Positions 1 through 8,357 of a stretch of 64,000 bases of DNA are shown here, piece by piece. The translations under genes and the position numbers were made by a program. Below the pieces are notes generated by a model, which was not told the DNA's origin, ran no database searches, and was given only the letters and a program-made list of their open reading frames with translations. Origin of the DNA: Tepidicaulis marinus (lineage in GTDB: Bacteria > Pseudomonadota > Alphaproteobacteria > Parvibaculales > Parvibaculaceae); contig NZ_BBIO01000012.1 in the NCBI RefSeq assembly GCF_000739695.1, positions 1-64,000 on the forward strand, written 5' to 3'. The first letter of the stretch is position 1; each line of letters starts with the position of its first letter.

Positions 1-57
1 TTCCTCGCTGCTGCTCCTAAGGTCACTGTAGTGCTTCCGCAGATGGAGGATATGCTT

Positions 58-85
58 GGACCCCGGCTCGTGGGCCGGGGTGACG
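58..85. repeat. REP-like palindrome
   Basis: An imperfect palindrome with arms GGACCCCGGC and GGGCCGGGGT around a short loop, followed by GACG. The same GGACCCCGG...CCGGGGTGA core recurs at 382-413, 9181-9210 and 13660-13690, so it belongs to a dispersed intergenic family. Confidence 0.6.
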
Positions 86-97
86 ATTTGACTATTT

Positions 98-131
98 AGT
101 GCGGCAGTGCGCCTCAGTGCGGCAGTGCGCC
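98..131. repeat. 16-bp tandem direct repeat
   Basis: The 16-base unit AGTGCGGCAGTGCGCC occurs at 98-113 and again at 116-131, separated by TC. The unit itself contains the shorter repeat GTGCG. It lies between REP-like palindromes in non-coding DNA. No function is evident. Confidence 0.75.
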
Positions 132-162
132 GACGAACAAACCTTCTTTAATAGGGTCTTAG

Positions 163-413
163 ATGGATGCTCGGGTCGAGCCCGAGCATGACGCGTTGGG
201 GATGGGAGCCGGTTTTACTCAAGCCGTCATGTCCCGCTTTAGGCGGGGCATCCACGGGCGGCATACTTGGGCGCTGCTGCGGGTTTCCGTGGATGGCCCG
301 GTCAAGCCGGGCCATGACCGGAGGGCGGTTTTCTGTGCCGGGGCCGGGCATCCACAGCCGTTCCGCCGGGCTGAACGGCGAGTGGACCCCGCGGGCGGGG
401 CCGCGGGGTGACG
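163..413. repeat. Cluster of four REP-like palindromes
   Basis: Four palindromes lie at 163-195, 226-257, 288-320 and 382-413. The typical form is GGATG, a CCCGG-type arm, TCAAG, the complementary arm, then CATGAC. Translated on the minus strand they give LDRAIHGN and LDPSIH strings, which are well-known spurious peptides in alphaproteobacterial genomes. The short reading frames here are therefore repeat DNA and not genes. From 1 to 668 I see no convincing gene: repeats fill the left part and an rpsF leader the right part. Confidence 0.65.
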
Positions 414-452
414 CCGAGAGTTAAGGCTGGGGCCATGCCCCCCACTCCCCCC

Positions 453-480
453 TTGCATCGGGGCGGGAAATCCGTATATT
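453..480 (+). promoter_or_regulatory. Candidate promoter of the rpsF operon
   Basis: TTGCAT (453-458) and TATATT (475-480) are separated by 16 bases. The -10 is good and the -35 is weak (3 of 6). It would give a leader of about 180 nt before rpsF. It lies downstream of the repeat cluster, in the only AT-rich stretch of the intergenic region. Confidence 0.3.
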
Positions 481-525
481 CCGCCACCTTAAACAACGTG
501 CCTCGGTTGGGGGCTGAACGGAGCA

Positions 526-543
526 CCGGAGAGCGATCTCCGG
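526..543 (+). promoter_or_regulatory. Leader hairpin upstream of rpsF
   Basis: CCGGAGA (526-532) and TCTCCGG (537-543) form a perfect 7-bp stem closed by GCGA, a GNRA-type tetraloop. rpsF leaders in many bacteria carry an RNA element with a CCG motif that is bound by the S6:S18 complex for feedback control. This hairpin is a candidate for part of such an element. I could not model the full consensus fold. Confidence 0.35.
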
Positions 544-668
544 CAGGGCATTTCGCCAGAAATCCCGGGCTCCCGTGTCCCCGCTTCTTTGGTCCTTTCG
601 AGCCTTTCCAATATCCGGGCTCAAAGGGGGCTCGGCGCCGGGGACGTCCAAAGTGAAGGAAAGGCATC

Positions 669-1121
669 ATGGCTCTCTACGAGCATGTATTTATCGCGCG
701 TCAGGACGTGTCGCAGCAACAGGTCGACAATCTCGTCGAGCAGTTCAAAAACGTCATCTCCGAAAACGGCGGCTCCGTCGCCAAGACCGAATATTGGGGC
801 CTGCGCTCGCTCACCTACCGGGTGCGCAAGAACCGCAAGGGCCACTACACGCTTCTGAACATCGACGCCCCGCACGAAGCCGTGCAGGAGCTGGAACGCC
901 AGCAGCGCCTGAACGAAGACGTGCTGCGCTCGCTGACGCTGCGTGTGGATGAGCTGGAAGAAGGCCCCTCCGCCATGCTGCAGAGCAAGAACCGCGGCGG
1001 CGACCGGGATGGCCGCCGGGGCGACCGGGACCGGGGTGATCGCGGCGATCGCGGTGACAGAGGTGATCGCGGCGACCGCGGCGAGCGGTCCGAACGCGGC
1101 CCGCGCCGCTTTGAAGACTAA
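669..1121 (+). CDS. rpsF: 30S ribosomal protein S6
   Basis: Small-subunit ribosomal protein that pairs with S18 on the platform of the 30S subunit. The first 100 or so residues show the S6 fold, including the conserved stretch [19 protein letters not shown]. The last 35 residues are a low-complexity tail of GDR/RGD repeats, making the protein 150 aa against about 130 in E. coli. Such basic or charged tails are common in alphaproteobacterial S6. The start is supported by GAAGGAAAGG just upstream. It is the first gene of rpsF-rpsR, with rpsR 18 bases downstream. Confidence 0.97.
   Translation: MALYEHVFIARQDVSQQQVDNLVEQFKNVISENGGSVAKTEYWGLRSLTYRVRKNRKGHYTLLNIDAPHEAVQELERQQRLNEDVLRSLTLRVDELEEGPSAMLQSKNRGGDRDGRRGDRDRGDRGDRGDRGDRGDRGERSERGPRRFED
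1003..1090 (+). repeat. Tandem GDR-codon repeat in rpsF
   Basis: A run of imperfect 9-base units of the type GGTGATCGC/GGCGACCGC encodes the GDR/RGD repeats at the end of S6. Units differ at wobble positions. Copy number could vary between strains by slippage. Confidence 0.7.
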
Positions 1122-1139
1122 GGCTAAGGAGAAAGACAC

Positions 1140-1385
1140 ATGGCTATTCCGCAAGTACCCGTTCGCCGTCCTTTCTTCCGCCGCCGGAAGACCTGCCCCT
1201 TCTCCGGGGAAGGCGCGCCGAAAATCGATTACAAGGACGTGAAACTGCTGCAGCGCTACATTTCCGAGCGCGGCAAGATCGTCCCCAGCCGTATCACGGC
1301 TGTTTCGGCCAAGAAGCAGCGTGAGCTGGCCCGCGCCATCAAGCGCGCCCGCTTCCTGGCCCTGCTGCCTTACATCATCAAGTAA
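1140..1385 (+). CDS. rpsR: 30S ribosomal protein S18
   Basis: Basic 81-residue protein of the 30S platform that binds S6 and 16S rRNA. It begins [20 protein letters not shown] and contains the conserved segment [18 protein letters not shown], with the typical C-terminal [23 protein letters not shown] element precedes the ATG. It follows rpsF closely and is followed by a strong hairpin terminator, so rpsF-rpsR can be its own transcript. The length is normal for the family. Confidence 0.98.
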   Translation: MAIPQVPVRRPFFRRRKTCPFSGEGAPKIDYKDVKLLQRYISERGKIVPSRITAVSAKKQRELARAIKRARFLALLPYIIK

Positions 1386-1399
1386 GCAGCCGGATTTTA

Positions 1400-1436
1400 C
1401 GGGCGCGGGACCCAGGTTCCGCGCCCGTTTCTTATC
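1400..1436 (+). terminator. Terminator after rpsR
   Basis: CGGGCGCGG (1400-1408) pairs perfectly with CCGCGCCCG (1419-1427). A T-rich run TTTCTTATC follows. This is a classic intrinsic terminator 15 bases after the rpsR stop. Confidence 0.85.
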
Positions 1437-1523
1437 TTCTTTTATCTTGTGGGGGCCGCCTTAAGGCTGAAGGCCCGCGCCGCCCCCCGCGCCCCTGTCC
1501 CGCCGCCCCAAGGAGCCGTGCCA

Positions 1524-2576
1524 ATGCCGCAATGGATGATTGGACTGGGGGCCGGTCTCGTCAGCGCCGTTTTGTTTCTTTCAACGGCGTCAGGTTCGCT
1601 TCTCGCGCTTTTTCCCTTGCTGCTCTCGCCCATCCCGCTTTTCGTTGCCGGGCTCGGCTGGGGCGGGCGCATGGCCGCCTTTGCCGGGGCCGCCGGGTTC
1701 GTCTTCCTCTCCCTCATTTCCAGTTTTTCGGCCGGGCTGACCTTTTTCCTGTTCGCCGCCTTTCCCGCTTTCTGGCTGAGCCGGCAGGCGCTGTTTTACG
1801 AGCGCCCCGCCCCGCTTGTCTCCCGCCGGGGGCTTTATCCGCCCGAACCTGCCGAAGAGCGCGGGGAAGAAGAGGCGAGCGATGCCCATCCCGCCCCCGC
1901 CGAAGGGGTGATCTGGTGCCCGCCCGGCGATATCGCGGTCTGGGCGGCGCTGGTGGCCGCTCTTCTGCTCGTCATCGCGGAGGCGGGAATCATCTGGGTC
2001 GGCTATGAGGGGCTTGCCGCCGCGCTCCGCCAGACGGCGGGCCAGTCCTTGCTGGAATCAGGGGCCGCCGCCCGTTTTGTGGCCGAGCAAGGCCTGCCGG
2101 TCGAGCCGCAGCGCCTCGTGGCGCTTGCCGCCGCGCTTTTGCCGGCGGCTGCCACCGCGCTCTGGCTTTTCGTCATTCTGGCCACCATGGCCGCCGGACA
2201 GCGGATTTTGATGCGTTTCGGCCATAATCTCAGGCCCATGCCCGATTTCGACCGCATGGAACTTCCCCGCCCGCTGCTTTGGGCCTTTGGGGCCTGTTTC
2301 CTCTTTACCTTCATTCCGGGGGAAATCGCCCATTTCATGGGCGCGCTGATTATTGCCCTTTTCATCCCATATTTTCTATTGGGTCTGGCGATAATCCATG
2401 CTATCTCCCGCGCTTGGAAAGCCCGGATATTCGTTCTGGGCCTTTTTTACTTCCTATTGCTGTTTTTCGGGTGGCTTGCCGTTCCGGTCGGTCTCCTGGG
2501 CATGATGGATCCCTGGTTGAACCTGCGCGGCCGGTTGTCGGCGGCAAGCGGGAGCCCGGGCAAGGAGAGAGATTAA
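1524..2576 (+). CDS. DUF2232 family membrane protein
   Basis: Integral membrane protein of 350 residues with about eight hydrophobic segments: an N-terminal cluster from residue 4 to about 95, one near 150-170, and further ones near 215-240 and 255-340. A DUF2232-type protein in this position between rpsR and rplI is standard in alphaproteobacteria; its function is unknown. The ATG at 1524 has AAGGAG eight bases upstream, so I prefer it to the GTG at 1449, which would add 25 Pro/Arg-rich residues. The stop overlaps the rplI start by one base (TAATG), suggesting coupled translation. Confidence 0.85.
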   Translation: MPQWMIGLGAGLVSAVLFLSTASGSLLALFPLLLSPIPLFVAGLGWGGRMAAFAGAAGFVFLSLISSFSAGLTFFLFAAFPAFWLSRQALFYERPAPLVSRRGLYPPEPAEERGEEEASDAHPAPAEGVIWCPPGDIAVWAALVAALLLVIAEAGIIWVGYEGLAAALRQTAGQSLLESGAAARFVAEQGLPVEPQRLVALAAALLPAAATALWLFVILATMAAGQRILMRFGHNLRPMPDFDRMELPRPLLWAFGACFLFTFIPGEIAHFMGALIIALFIPYFLLGLAIIHAISRAWKARIFVLGLFYFLLLFFGWLAVPVGLLGMMDPWLNLRGRLSAASGSPGKERD

Positions 2577-3166
2577 TGGAAATCGTGCTTCTCGAGCGGG
2601 TGGAAAAGCTCGGTCAAATGGGTGATGTGGTCCGGGTGAAGGACGGGTTTGCCCGTAACTTCCTTCTGCCACGCGGCAAAGCACGCCGTGCCACGAAGGA
2701 TAATCTGCGCCGCTTCGAAGAAGAGCGCGCACAGCTTGAGGCCCGCAATCTAGAGCTGCGCAAGGAGGCCGAGGCCGTCCATGCCAAGCTCGACGGCGAA
2801 AGCTTCGTGGTGATCCGCTCGGCCAGTGAAACCGGCCAGCTTTACGGCTCCGTCAGCACCCGCGACATTGCCGGTCTTCTGACCGAAGGCGGCTTCAGCA
2901 CCGCCCGCAACCAGGTGATCCTGGACAAACCGATCAAGGAACTGGGCCTTGTCAGCGTGCGCATCATGCTGCACCCGGAAGTCTTCTCGACCGTGACGCT
3001 GAACGTCGCGCGCACCCAGGACGAAGCCGAGGCGCAGGCCCGCGGTGAAAACGTTCTCGGCCGCCAGGACGAGGAAGACGAGATCGAAGCCGAAGAATTC
3101 TTCGAGGAAGGCGTGCTCGCCGCCGACGAAGAAACCGAAGGCGAAGACGAGGAACTCAACAGCTAA
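2576..3166 (+). CDS. rplI: 50S ribosomal protein L9
   Basis: Large-subunit protein L9, 196 residues, which binds 23S rRNA near the L1 stalk. The N-terminal rRNA-binding domain [20 protein letters not shown] with the [13 protein letters not shown] motif is clear, followed by the long connecting helix and the C-terminal domain (about 75-150). The tail after residue 160 is strongly acidic ([13 protein letters not shown] and similar), as in other alphaproteobacterial L9 proteins, making it longer than the 149-residue E. coli version. GGAGAGA precedes the ATG. A terminator follows. Confidence 0.97.
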   Translation: MEIVLLERVEKLGQMGDVVRVKDGFARNFLLPRGKARRATKDNLRRFEEERAQLEARNLELRKEAEAVHAKLDGESFVVIRSASETGQLYGSVSTRDIAGLLTEGGFSTARNQVILDKPIKELGLVSVRIMLHPEVFSTVTLNVARTQDEAEAQARGENVLGRQDEEDEIEAEEFFEEGVLAADEETEGEDEELNS

Positions 3167-3190
3167 GCTGCTGTTCCCGTTCTACTTTTC

Positions 3191-3227
3191 AAAAGGGCGC
3201 GCCGGGCCTTCCCGCCGCGCCCTTTTT
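3191..3227 (+). terminator. Terminator after rplI
   Basis: AAAAGGGCGCG (3191-3201) pairs with CGCGCCCTTTT (3216-3226), ending in a T run. It lies 25 bases after the rplI stop. The rest of the gap to 3443 holds no gene that I can see. Confidence 0.85.
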
Positions 3228-3443
3228 CATGCGCCTTTATGGGCCCCATCATGACCGTTTTTTGTCGCAGATAGGGCTTGCACGCCCCCCTTCCTTGCCT
3301 CTTGAATAGAAAGGTCGTTCTGCCCGATCCCGGATGCGCCCCCGCTCCGGGCAAAGGGGGGTGCCTGTTGCAGGAACCATTCGGGCGGACGGAAGACCGA
3401 ACTATGCGTAGCCGCGTTCACCTTGGCGTAACAGGAGGCAAGC

Positions 3444-4691
3444 ATGCTGTTTGGTTGGGTTTTACAGAAAATCGTGCGGCACGGTGATCTCACCGTCATC
3501 GATGCCGATGGCAAGGAACTGCGTTTCGGCGACGGGACGGGGCATCCGGTGACGATCCGCCTGCATCACAAGTCCCTGCACCACAAGCTGGCGCTCAATC
3601 CTTATCTTCACCTCGGTGAAGCCTATATGGACGGCACGCTGACGGTGGACGAGCCGGCGGGCATTTACGATCTTCTCGATCTGCTGCTCTCCAATATCGG
3701 CACCGGCTGGGCGCATCCGCTTGCCTCGCTTCTGGGCACACTGCGCCGGGCGCGCCGCCGCATCGACCAGTACAATCCCCTCGGCAAGGCGCAGGCCAAT
3801 GTCGCCCATCACTACGATCTCGATGGCGGCATCTACGATCTCTTCCTCGACGAAGACAAACAATATTCCTGCGCCTATTTCGAACGGCCCGGCCAAAGCC
3901 TGGAAGATGCCCAGCTTGCCAAGAAGCGCCATATCGCGGCCAAGCTGAAAATCGAGCCGGGGATGCGCGTGCTCGATATCGGCTGCGGCTGGGGCGGGCT
4001 CGGACTTTATCTCGCCGAGGAAACGGGCGCCAAGGTACTGGGCGTCACGCTCTCCAAAGAGCAGCACCGCGTGGCGCTGCGCCGGGCGGCCGAGCGAGGC
4101 CTTGCCGACCGGGTGAAATTCGGGCTGATGGATTACCGGGTGCTGGACGACCAATTCGACCGCATCGTCTCGGTGGGCATGTTCGAGCATGTGGGCGTCA
4201 ACCATTACACCGAATATTTCCGGCATATCCGCAATCTGCTCAAACCGGACGGCGTGGCGCTCATTCACACGATCGGGCGGCTCGACGTGCCGGGCGCCAC
4301 CAATCCCTGGATCAAGAAATACATCTTCCCCGGCGGCTATATCCCCGCACTCTCGGAAGTCGCGCCGGTATTGGAAAAAGAAGGCCTGCTGCTCGGCGAT
4401 CTGGAAGTGCTCAGGCTGCATTACGCCGAGACCTTGCGCGAGTGGCGCCGCCGCTTCATGGCCAAGCGGGACTTTGCCGCGCGCATCTATGACGAGCGCT
4501 TCTGCCGGATGTGGGAGTTCTATCTCGCCGGGTCCGAAACCTCCTTCCGGCACGAAGGCATGGTGGTCTTCCAGTTCCAGATCGCCAAGGAGATCGGCGC
4601 GTTGCCCATTACCCGCGATTACATGCTGGACTGGGAACGGGCACACCGGGACGAAGTACCGCAGCGCCAAACCGCCATCGGCGCGGACTGA
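3444..4691 (+). CDS. CFA synthase-family SAM methyltransferase
   Basis: 415-residue member of the cyclopropane-fatty-acyl-phospholipid synthase family, which transfers a methylene from S-adenosylmethionine to unsaturated acyl chains of membrane phospholipids. The SAM-binding motif VLDIGCGWGGLGLYLAEETG lies near residue 175. The family motifs YSCAYFERPGQSLEDAQLAK before it and MFEHVGVNHYTEYF after it are present. AGGAGG at 3433-3438 fixes the start. It sits between rplI and dnaB. Some members of the family make other methylated fatty acids, so the exact product is not proven. Confidence 0.85.
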   Translation: MLFGWVLQKIVRHGDLTVIDADGKELRFGDGTGHPVTIRLHHKSLHHKLALNPYLHLGEAYMDGTLTVDEPAGIYDLLDLLLSNIGTGWAHPLASLLGTLRRARRRIDQYNPLGKAQANVAHHYDLDGGIYDLFLDEDKQYSCAYFERPGQSLEDAQLAKKRHIAAKLKIEPGMRVLDIGCGWGGLGLYLAEETGAKVLGVTLSKEQHRVALRRAAERGLADRVKFGLMDYRVLDDQFDRIVSVGMFEHVGVNHYTEYFRHIRNLLKPDGVALIHTIGRLDVPGATNPWIKKYIFPGGYIPALSEVAPVLEKEGLLLGDLEVLRLHYAETLREWRRRFMAKRDFAARIYDERFCRMWEFYLAGSETSFRHEGMVVFQFQIAKEIGALPITRDYMLDWERAHRDEVPQRQTAIGAD

Positions 4692-4700
4692 TTACCCACA

Positions 4701-4730
4701 AAGGACAGGCGCCTGAAAATGCCTGTCCTT
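4701..4730 (+). terminator. Perfect inverted repeat after the CFA-like gene
   Basis: AAGGACAGGC (4701-4710) and GCCTGTCCTT (4721-4730) form a 10-bp stem with a 10-base loop, nine bases after the stop. No T tract follows, so it is a weak intrinsic terminator at best, or a Rho-associated or processing hairpin. Confidence 0.5.
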
Positions 4731-4851
4731 GCCATGCGTTAGCCATAGTTTTCCCCGTTACTCACAGGCTTGAAAATCTTTCCTGTGAAACCTTGGGCGG
4801 CGGGGCGGAGAAGGCCTATCCCCTTGCTCCGGCCTCTGGCATAAAGAACGC

Positions 4852-6339
4852 ATGGACACAGCACTCGAGCAGATCGCCCAGCAGGGCGGCGAAGACATCA
4901 CCTACCGCGCGCCGCCCCATAACCTGGAAGCGGAGCAAGCGCTTTTGGGCGCCATCCTGATCAATAACGAGGCCTATGACCGGGTCGCCTCTTTTCTGGA
5001 TGCGAGCCATTTCTACGAGCCGCTGCATGGGCGCATTTTCGAGACCGCGACCAAGTTGATCACGCAGGGCCATCTCGCCAGCCCCGTCACGCTGAAACAC
5101 TATTTCGAGCAGGACGAGGCGATCAAGGAAATCGGCGGCACGCAATATCTCGCCCGCCTTGCCGCCTCCGCGACAACGCTGATCAACACAGAAGATTACG
5201 GACGCACGATCTACGATCTGGCGATCCGCCGCGATCTCATTCATATCGGCGAGGAAGTGCATAACCGCGCCTATGACGCGCCGGTGGACGACCCGCCTTC
5301 CGCGCAAATTCTGGATGCGGAGCAAGCGCTCTACAGCCTGGCGGAAAAAGGAAAATATGAAGGCGGCTTCGAGGCATTTGCGAGCGCCATCACCACCGCC
5401 GTCGATATGGCCGCCGCCGCCTATCAGCGCGACGGGGGGCTGTCGGGCATTTCCACGGGGCTGCGCGATCTCGATGAAAAGCTGGGCGGGCTGCAAGCCT
5501 CCGACCTGATCATCCTGGCCGGGCGCCCTTCCATGGGTAAAACCGCGCTTGCCACGAATATCGCCTTCAATGCGGCGCGCGCCTATAAGGCCGAGCACCG
5601 GCCCGACGGCTCGGTGCATGTGACGGACGGGGCGGTTGTCGGGTTCTTCTCGCTGGAAATGTCCTCCGAGCAGCTTGCCACGCGTCTACTGGCCGAACAT
5701 TCGGGCATCCCGTCCGAAAAGCTGCGCCGCGGCAAGATCGATCAGGATCAATGGCACCATTTCGTGCAAGCCGCGCAGGAGCTTGAGGGCCTGCCCCTTT
5801 ATATCGACGATACGGGCGGGCTGACCATCGCAACGCTTGCCGCCCGCGCCCGCCGCCTGAAGCGCCAGCACGGGCTGGGGCTGCTCATGGTCGACTATCT
5901 GCAGCTGCTCGCCGGTTCGCGCACGGAAAACCGCGTGCAGGAAGTGACGGAGATCACCACCGGCCTCAAGGCGCTCGCCAAGGAACTCAACGTGCCGATC
6001 GTCGCGCTCTCTCAGCTTTCGCGCCAAGTGGAAGCGCGCGAGGACAAGCGCCCGCAGCTTTCGGATTTGCGCGAATCCGGCTCCATCGAACAGGACGCGG
6101 ACGTTGTGATGTTCGTCTTCCGCGAGGAATATTACGTCGCCCGCTCGGAGCCCCGCGAGGGCACGCCCGAGCACCTGCAATGGCAGGAAGAAATGGAAAA
6201 GGTGCACAGCCTTGCCGAAGTGATTATCGGCAAGCAGCGCCACGGCCCGACCGGCACCGTCAAGCTGCAGTTCCAGTCCGAGATTACACGGTTCGGCGAT
6301 TACATTGCCCAGGACCACCTGCCGGAAGAAATGTATTGA
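4852..6339 (+). CDS. dnaB: Replicative DNA helicase DnaB
   Basis: 495-residue hexameric 5'-3' helicase of the replication fork. The N-terminal primase-interacting domain starts at PPHNLEAEQALLGAILI (about residue 22). The RecA-like C-terminal domain carries Walker A GRPSMGKT (about residue 224), the Walker B region LLMVDYLQLL and the segment IVALSQLSRQVEAREDKRP. I see no intein. The stop codon TGA overlaps the TTG start of alr. Confidence 0.97.
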   Translation: MDTALEQIAQQGGEDITYRAPPHNLEAEQALLGAILINNEAYDRVASFLDASHFYEPLHGRIFETATKLITQGHLASPVTLKHYFEQDEAIKEIGGTQYLARLAASATTLINTEDYGRTIYDLAIRRDLIHIGEEVHNRAYDAPVDDPPSAQILDAEQALYSLAEKGKYEGGFEAFASAITTAVDMAAAAYQRDGGLSGISTGLRDLDEKLGGLQASDLIILAGRPSMGKTALATNIAFNAARAYKAEHRPDGSVHVTDGAVVGFFSLEMSSEQLATRLLAEHSGIPSEKLRRGKIDQDQWHHFVQAAQELEGLPLYIDDTGGLTIATLAARARRLKRQHGLGLLMVDYLQLLAGSRTENRVQEVTEITTGLKALAKELNVPIVALSQLSRQVEAREDKRPQLSDLRESGSIEQDADVVMFVFREEYYVARSEPREGTPEHLQWQEEMEKVHSLAEVIIGKQRHGPTGTVKLQFQSEITRFGDYIAQDHLPEEMY

Positions 6340-7550
6340 GCCGCACGCCCGACGACATAGATCCCGCGCTTGCCCTGGCGGCGAGCGGCAGCAGCCTGAC
6401 CATCGACCTCGGCGCGGTTGCGGAAAATTACCGGCGCATTGCAAAAGAAGCAGGCGCGGCACAAACCGCCGCTTGCGTCAAAGCCGACGCCTATGGCCTT
6501 GGCATGGAAAAGGTGGCGCCGGTCCTCGCCGAAGCCGGCTGCGCGGATTTCTTCGTCGCCGAGCCTTTGGAAGGGGTGCGGCTGCGCGCGCTTTTACCGC
6601 AAGCGCGGATTTACGTGCTGGACGGGTTCTTTCCCGGCGCCGGTCCTCTTTATGCGGATCATAAACTTGTCCCCGTGCTCGCCACCCGCGCGCAGATCGA
6701 AGACTGGCTCGCTTTTACCCAAAGCGCAGGCAAGCTGCCTGCCGGGCTTCATCTTGACACCGGCATCAACCGGCTCGGCCTTGAAAAAGACGAGGCCGGG
6801 TGGCTGCTCGCCAATGAGGCAGCGCGCCGGGCGCTCGAGGTTGACCTTGTGATGAGCCATCTGGCCTGCGCCGAGGAACCGGAGAGCGAGATGAACAAGC
6901 GCCAGCTTGAACGCTTTGCCGCTTTCCGCGCCGCCTTTCCAAAGGCGCGGGCAAGCCTTTGCAACACGGCGGGGGTCTTTCTCGGGCCCGATTATCATTT
7001 CGATCTGGTGCGCCCCGGCATCGGCCTTTATGGCGGCAACCCGATGCATGAGCACCGGGAAAGCCCTTTCAAGCCGGTGGTCTATGCGTCAGGCCGCATC
7101 CTGCAGGTCCGGCATTTGGAGGCCGGGGAGACGGTCGGCTACGGCGCCACCTTTACCGCGCCGGGGCCGATGCGAATCGCGACCATTGCGGTAGGGTACG
7201 GGGATGGGTTTTTCCGCCGCGTGGGGGATCAAAAACCACAAGCAGAGGTTGTGATTTGCGGGCGCCGTGTGCCGCTTGCCGGGCGCGTTTCCATGGACCT
7301 GATCACGGCGGATGTCAGCGCGCTCCCGAAGGATTTACCCAAAGTGGGAGATATGGCCGAAATTCTGGGTGCTAGAGTGAGCATTGACCATCTTGCAACA
7401 GCCGCCGGAACAATTGGCTATGAAGTGCTAACGCGCTTGGGAAACCGCTACCATAGGACGTATAAACCGGCTGTATCCGGGCACCCGGCGCCGCATGGTG
7501 CGGCGGCCCCGGCACCATTGGCCCAGCAAAGTTCAGGGGACGAGACGTGA
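6336..7550 (+). CDS. alr: Alanine racemase
   Basis: PLP-dependent enzyme that converts L-alanine to D-alanine for peptidoglycan. The PLP-binding lysine lies in AACVKADAYGLG near the N-terminus, and the catalytic tyrosine motif AVGYGDG is present in the C-terminal half. I place the start at the TTG at 6336, which overlaps the dnaB stop (TTGA). An upstream frame through dnaB has no family similarity. The predicted protein is 404 residues, slightly long, with a low-complexity Ala/Pro-rich tail after residue 375. It overlaps the next gene by four bases (GTGA). Confidence 0.93.
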   Translation: MSRTPDDIDPALALAASGSSLTIDLGAVAENYRRIAKEAGAAQTAACVKADAYGLGMEKVAPVLAEAGCADFFVAEPLEGVRLRALLPQARIYVLDGFFPGAGPLYADHKLVPVLATRAQIEDWLAFTQSAGKLPAGLHLDTGINRLGLEKDEAGWLLANEAARRALEVDLVMSHLACAEEPESEMNKRQLERFAAFRAAFPKARASLCNTAGVFLGPDYHFDLVRPGIGLYGGNPMHEHRESPFKPVVYASGRILQVRHLEAGETVGYGATFTAPGPMRIATIAVGYGDGFFRRVGDQKPQAEVVICGRRVPLAGRVSMDLITADVSALPKDLPKVGDMAEILGARVSIDHLATAAGTIGYEVLTRLGNRYHRTYKPAVSGHPAPHGAAAPAPLAQQSSGDET

Positions 7551-8320
7551 ATATTTTTGCCGCCGTGGGACGCGTCGTCCTGGCGCTACTGGCGGAGACG
7601 GGAAAGCTGGCGCTGTTCGCCTGGGTCGGGGTCAGCCATTTGCTGCGCCCGCCCTTCTATTGGCGTCAGATCGGCCAGCAGATGCTGCGCATCGGCTATT
7701 TCTCGCTGCCCGTTGTCGCGCTGACCGCCTTTTTCACGGGCGGCGTTTTGGCGCTGCAAATCTATTATGGCGGCGACCAGTTCAATTCCGAGACCATTGT
7801 GGCGACCATCGTGGCACTGGGCATCACCCGCGAGCTTGGCCCGGTTCTGGGCGGGCTGATGGTGGCCGGGCGCGCCAGCGCCGCCATCGCCGCCGAGCTT
7901 GGCACGATGCGCGTGACCGAACAGATCGACGCTCTTTCCACGCTCTCCACCAACCCGCATAAATATCTCGTCGTGCCGCGCCTGATGGCGGCGATCTTCA
8001 CCCTGCCGCTTCTGGTTTTCATCGGCGATGTGATCGGTATTTTCGGCGGCTTCGTCGTCGGCACCCAGAGCCTCGATTTCAATGCCGGGGTCTACATTAA
8101 AAACACCTACGACTTCCTGGAGTATGACGACATTACCTCGGGCCTCATCAAGGCGGCGGTCTTCGGTTTCATTATCGCGCTGATGGGCTGTTTCCACGGC
8201 TTCAACAGCAAGGGCGGCGCGCAAGGCGTCGGCCGGGCGACGACGAACGCCGTGGTCACCGCCTCGATCTTCATCCTGGCGGCGAACTACGTCATGACCT
8301 CCCTGCTCTTCTCATCCTGA
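7547..8320 (+). CDS. mlaE: MlaE-family ABC permease
   Basis: 257-residue integral membrane permease of the MlaE/YrbE family, which moves phospholipids or other lipids between inner membrane and periplasm in Mla-type ABC systems. The conserved segments LGITRELGPVLGGLMVAGRA and AAELGTMRVTEQIDAL mark the family. About five hydrophobic helices are visible. A GTG start overlaps the alr stop. The ATPase partner is immediately downstream, but no MCE-domain (MlaD) gene follows. Confidence 0.9.
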   Translation: MNIFAAVGRVVLALLAETGKLALFAWVGVSHLLRPPFYWRQIGQQMLRIGYFSLPVVALTAFFTGGVLALQIYYGGDQFNSETIVATIVALGITRELGPVLGGLMVAGRASAAIAAELGTMRVTEQIDALSTLSTNPHKYLVVPRLMAAIFTLPLLVFIGDVIGIFGGFVVGTQSLDFNAGVYIKNTYDFLEYDDITSGLIKAAVFGFIIALMGCFHGFNSKGGAQGVGRATTNAVVTASIFILAANYVMTSLLFSS

Positions 8321-8357
8321 TGCCATGCTACGTGCGCTAAGACGAAAAAAGGACGAC

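Noticed and set aside
148-458. Short open frames with LDRAIH and LDPSIH strings
   Set aside because: These strings are translations of REP-like palindromes and are well-known spurious peptides in alphaproteobacteria.
3462-4670. A 402-codon open frame on the minus strand
   Set aside because: It is antisense to the CFA-type methyltransferase gene, which has clear motifs and a ribosome binding site.
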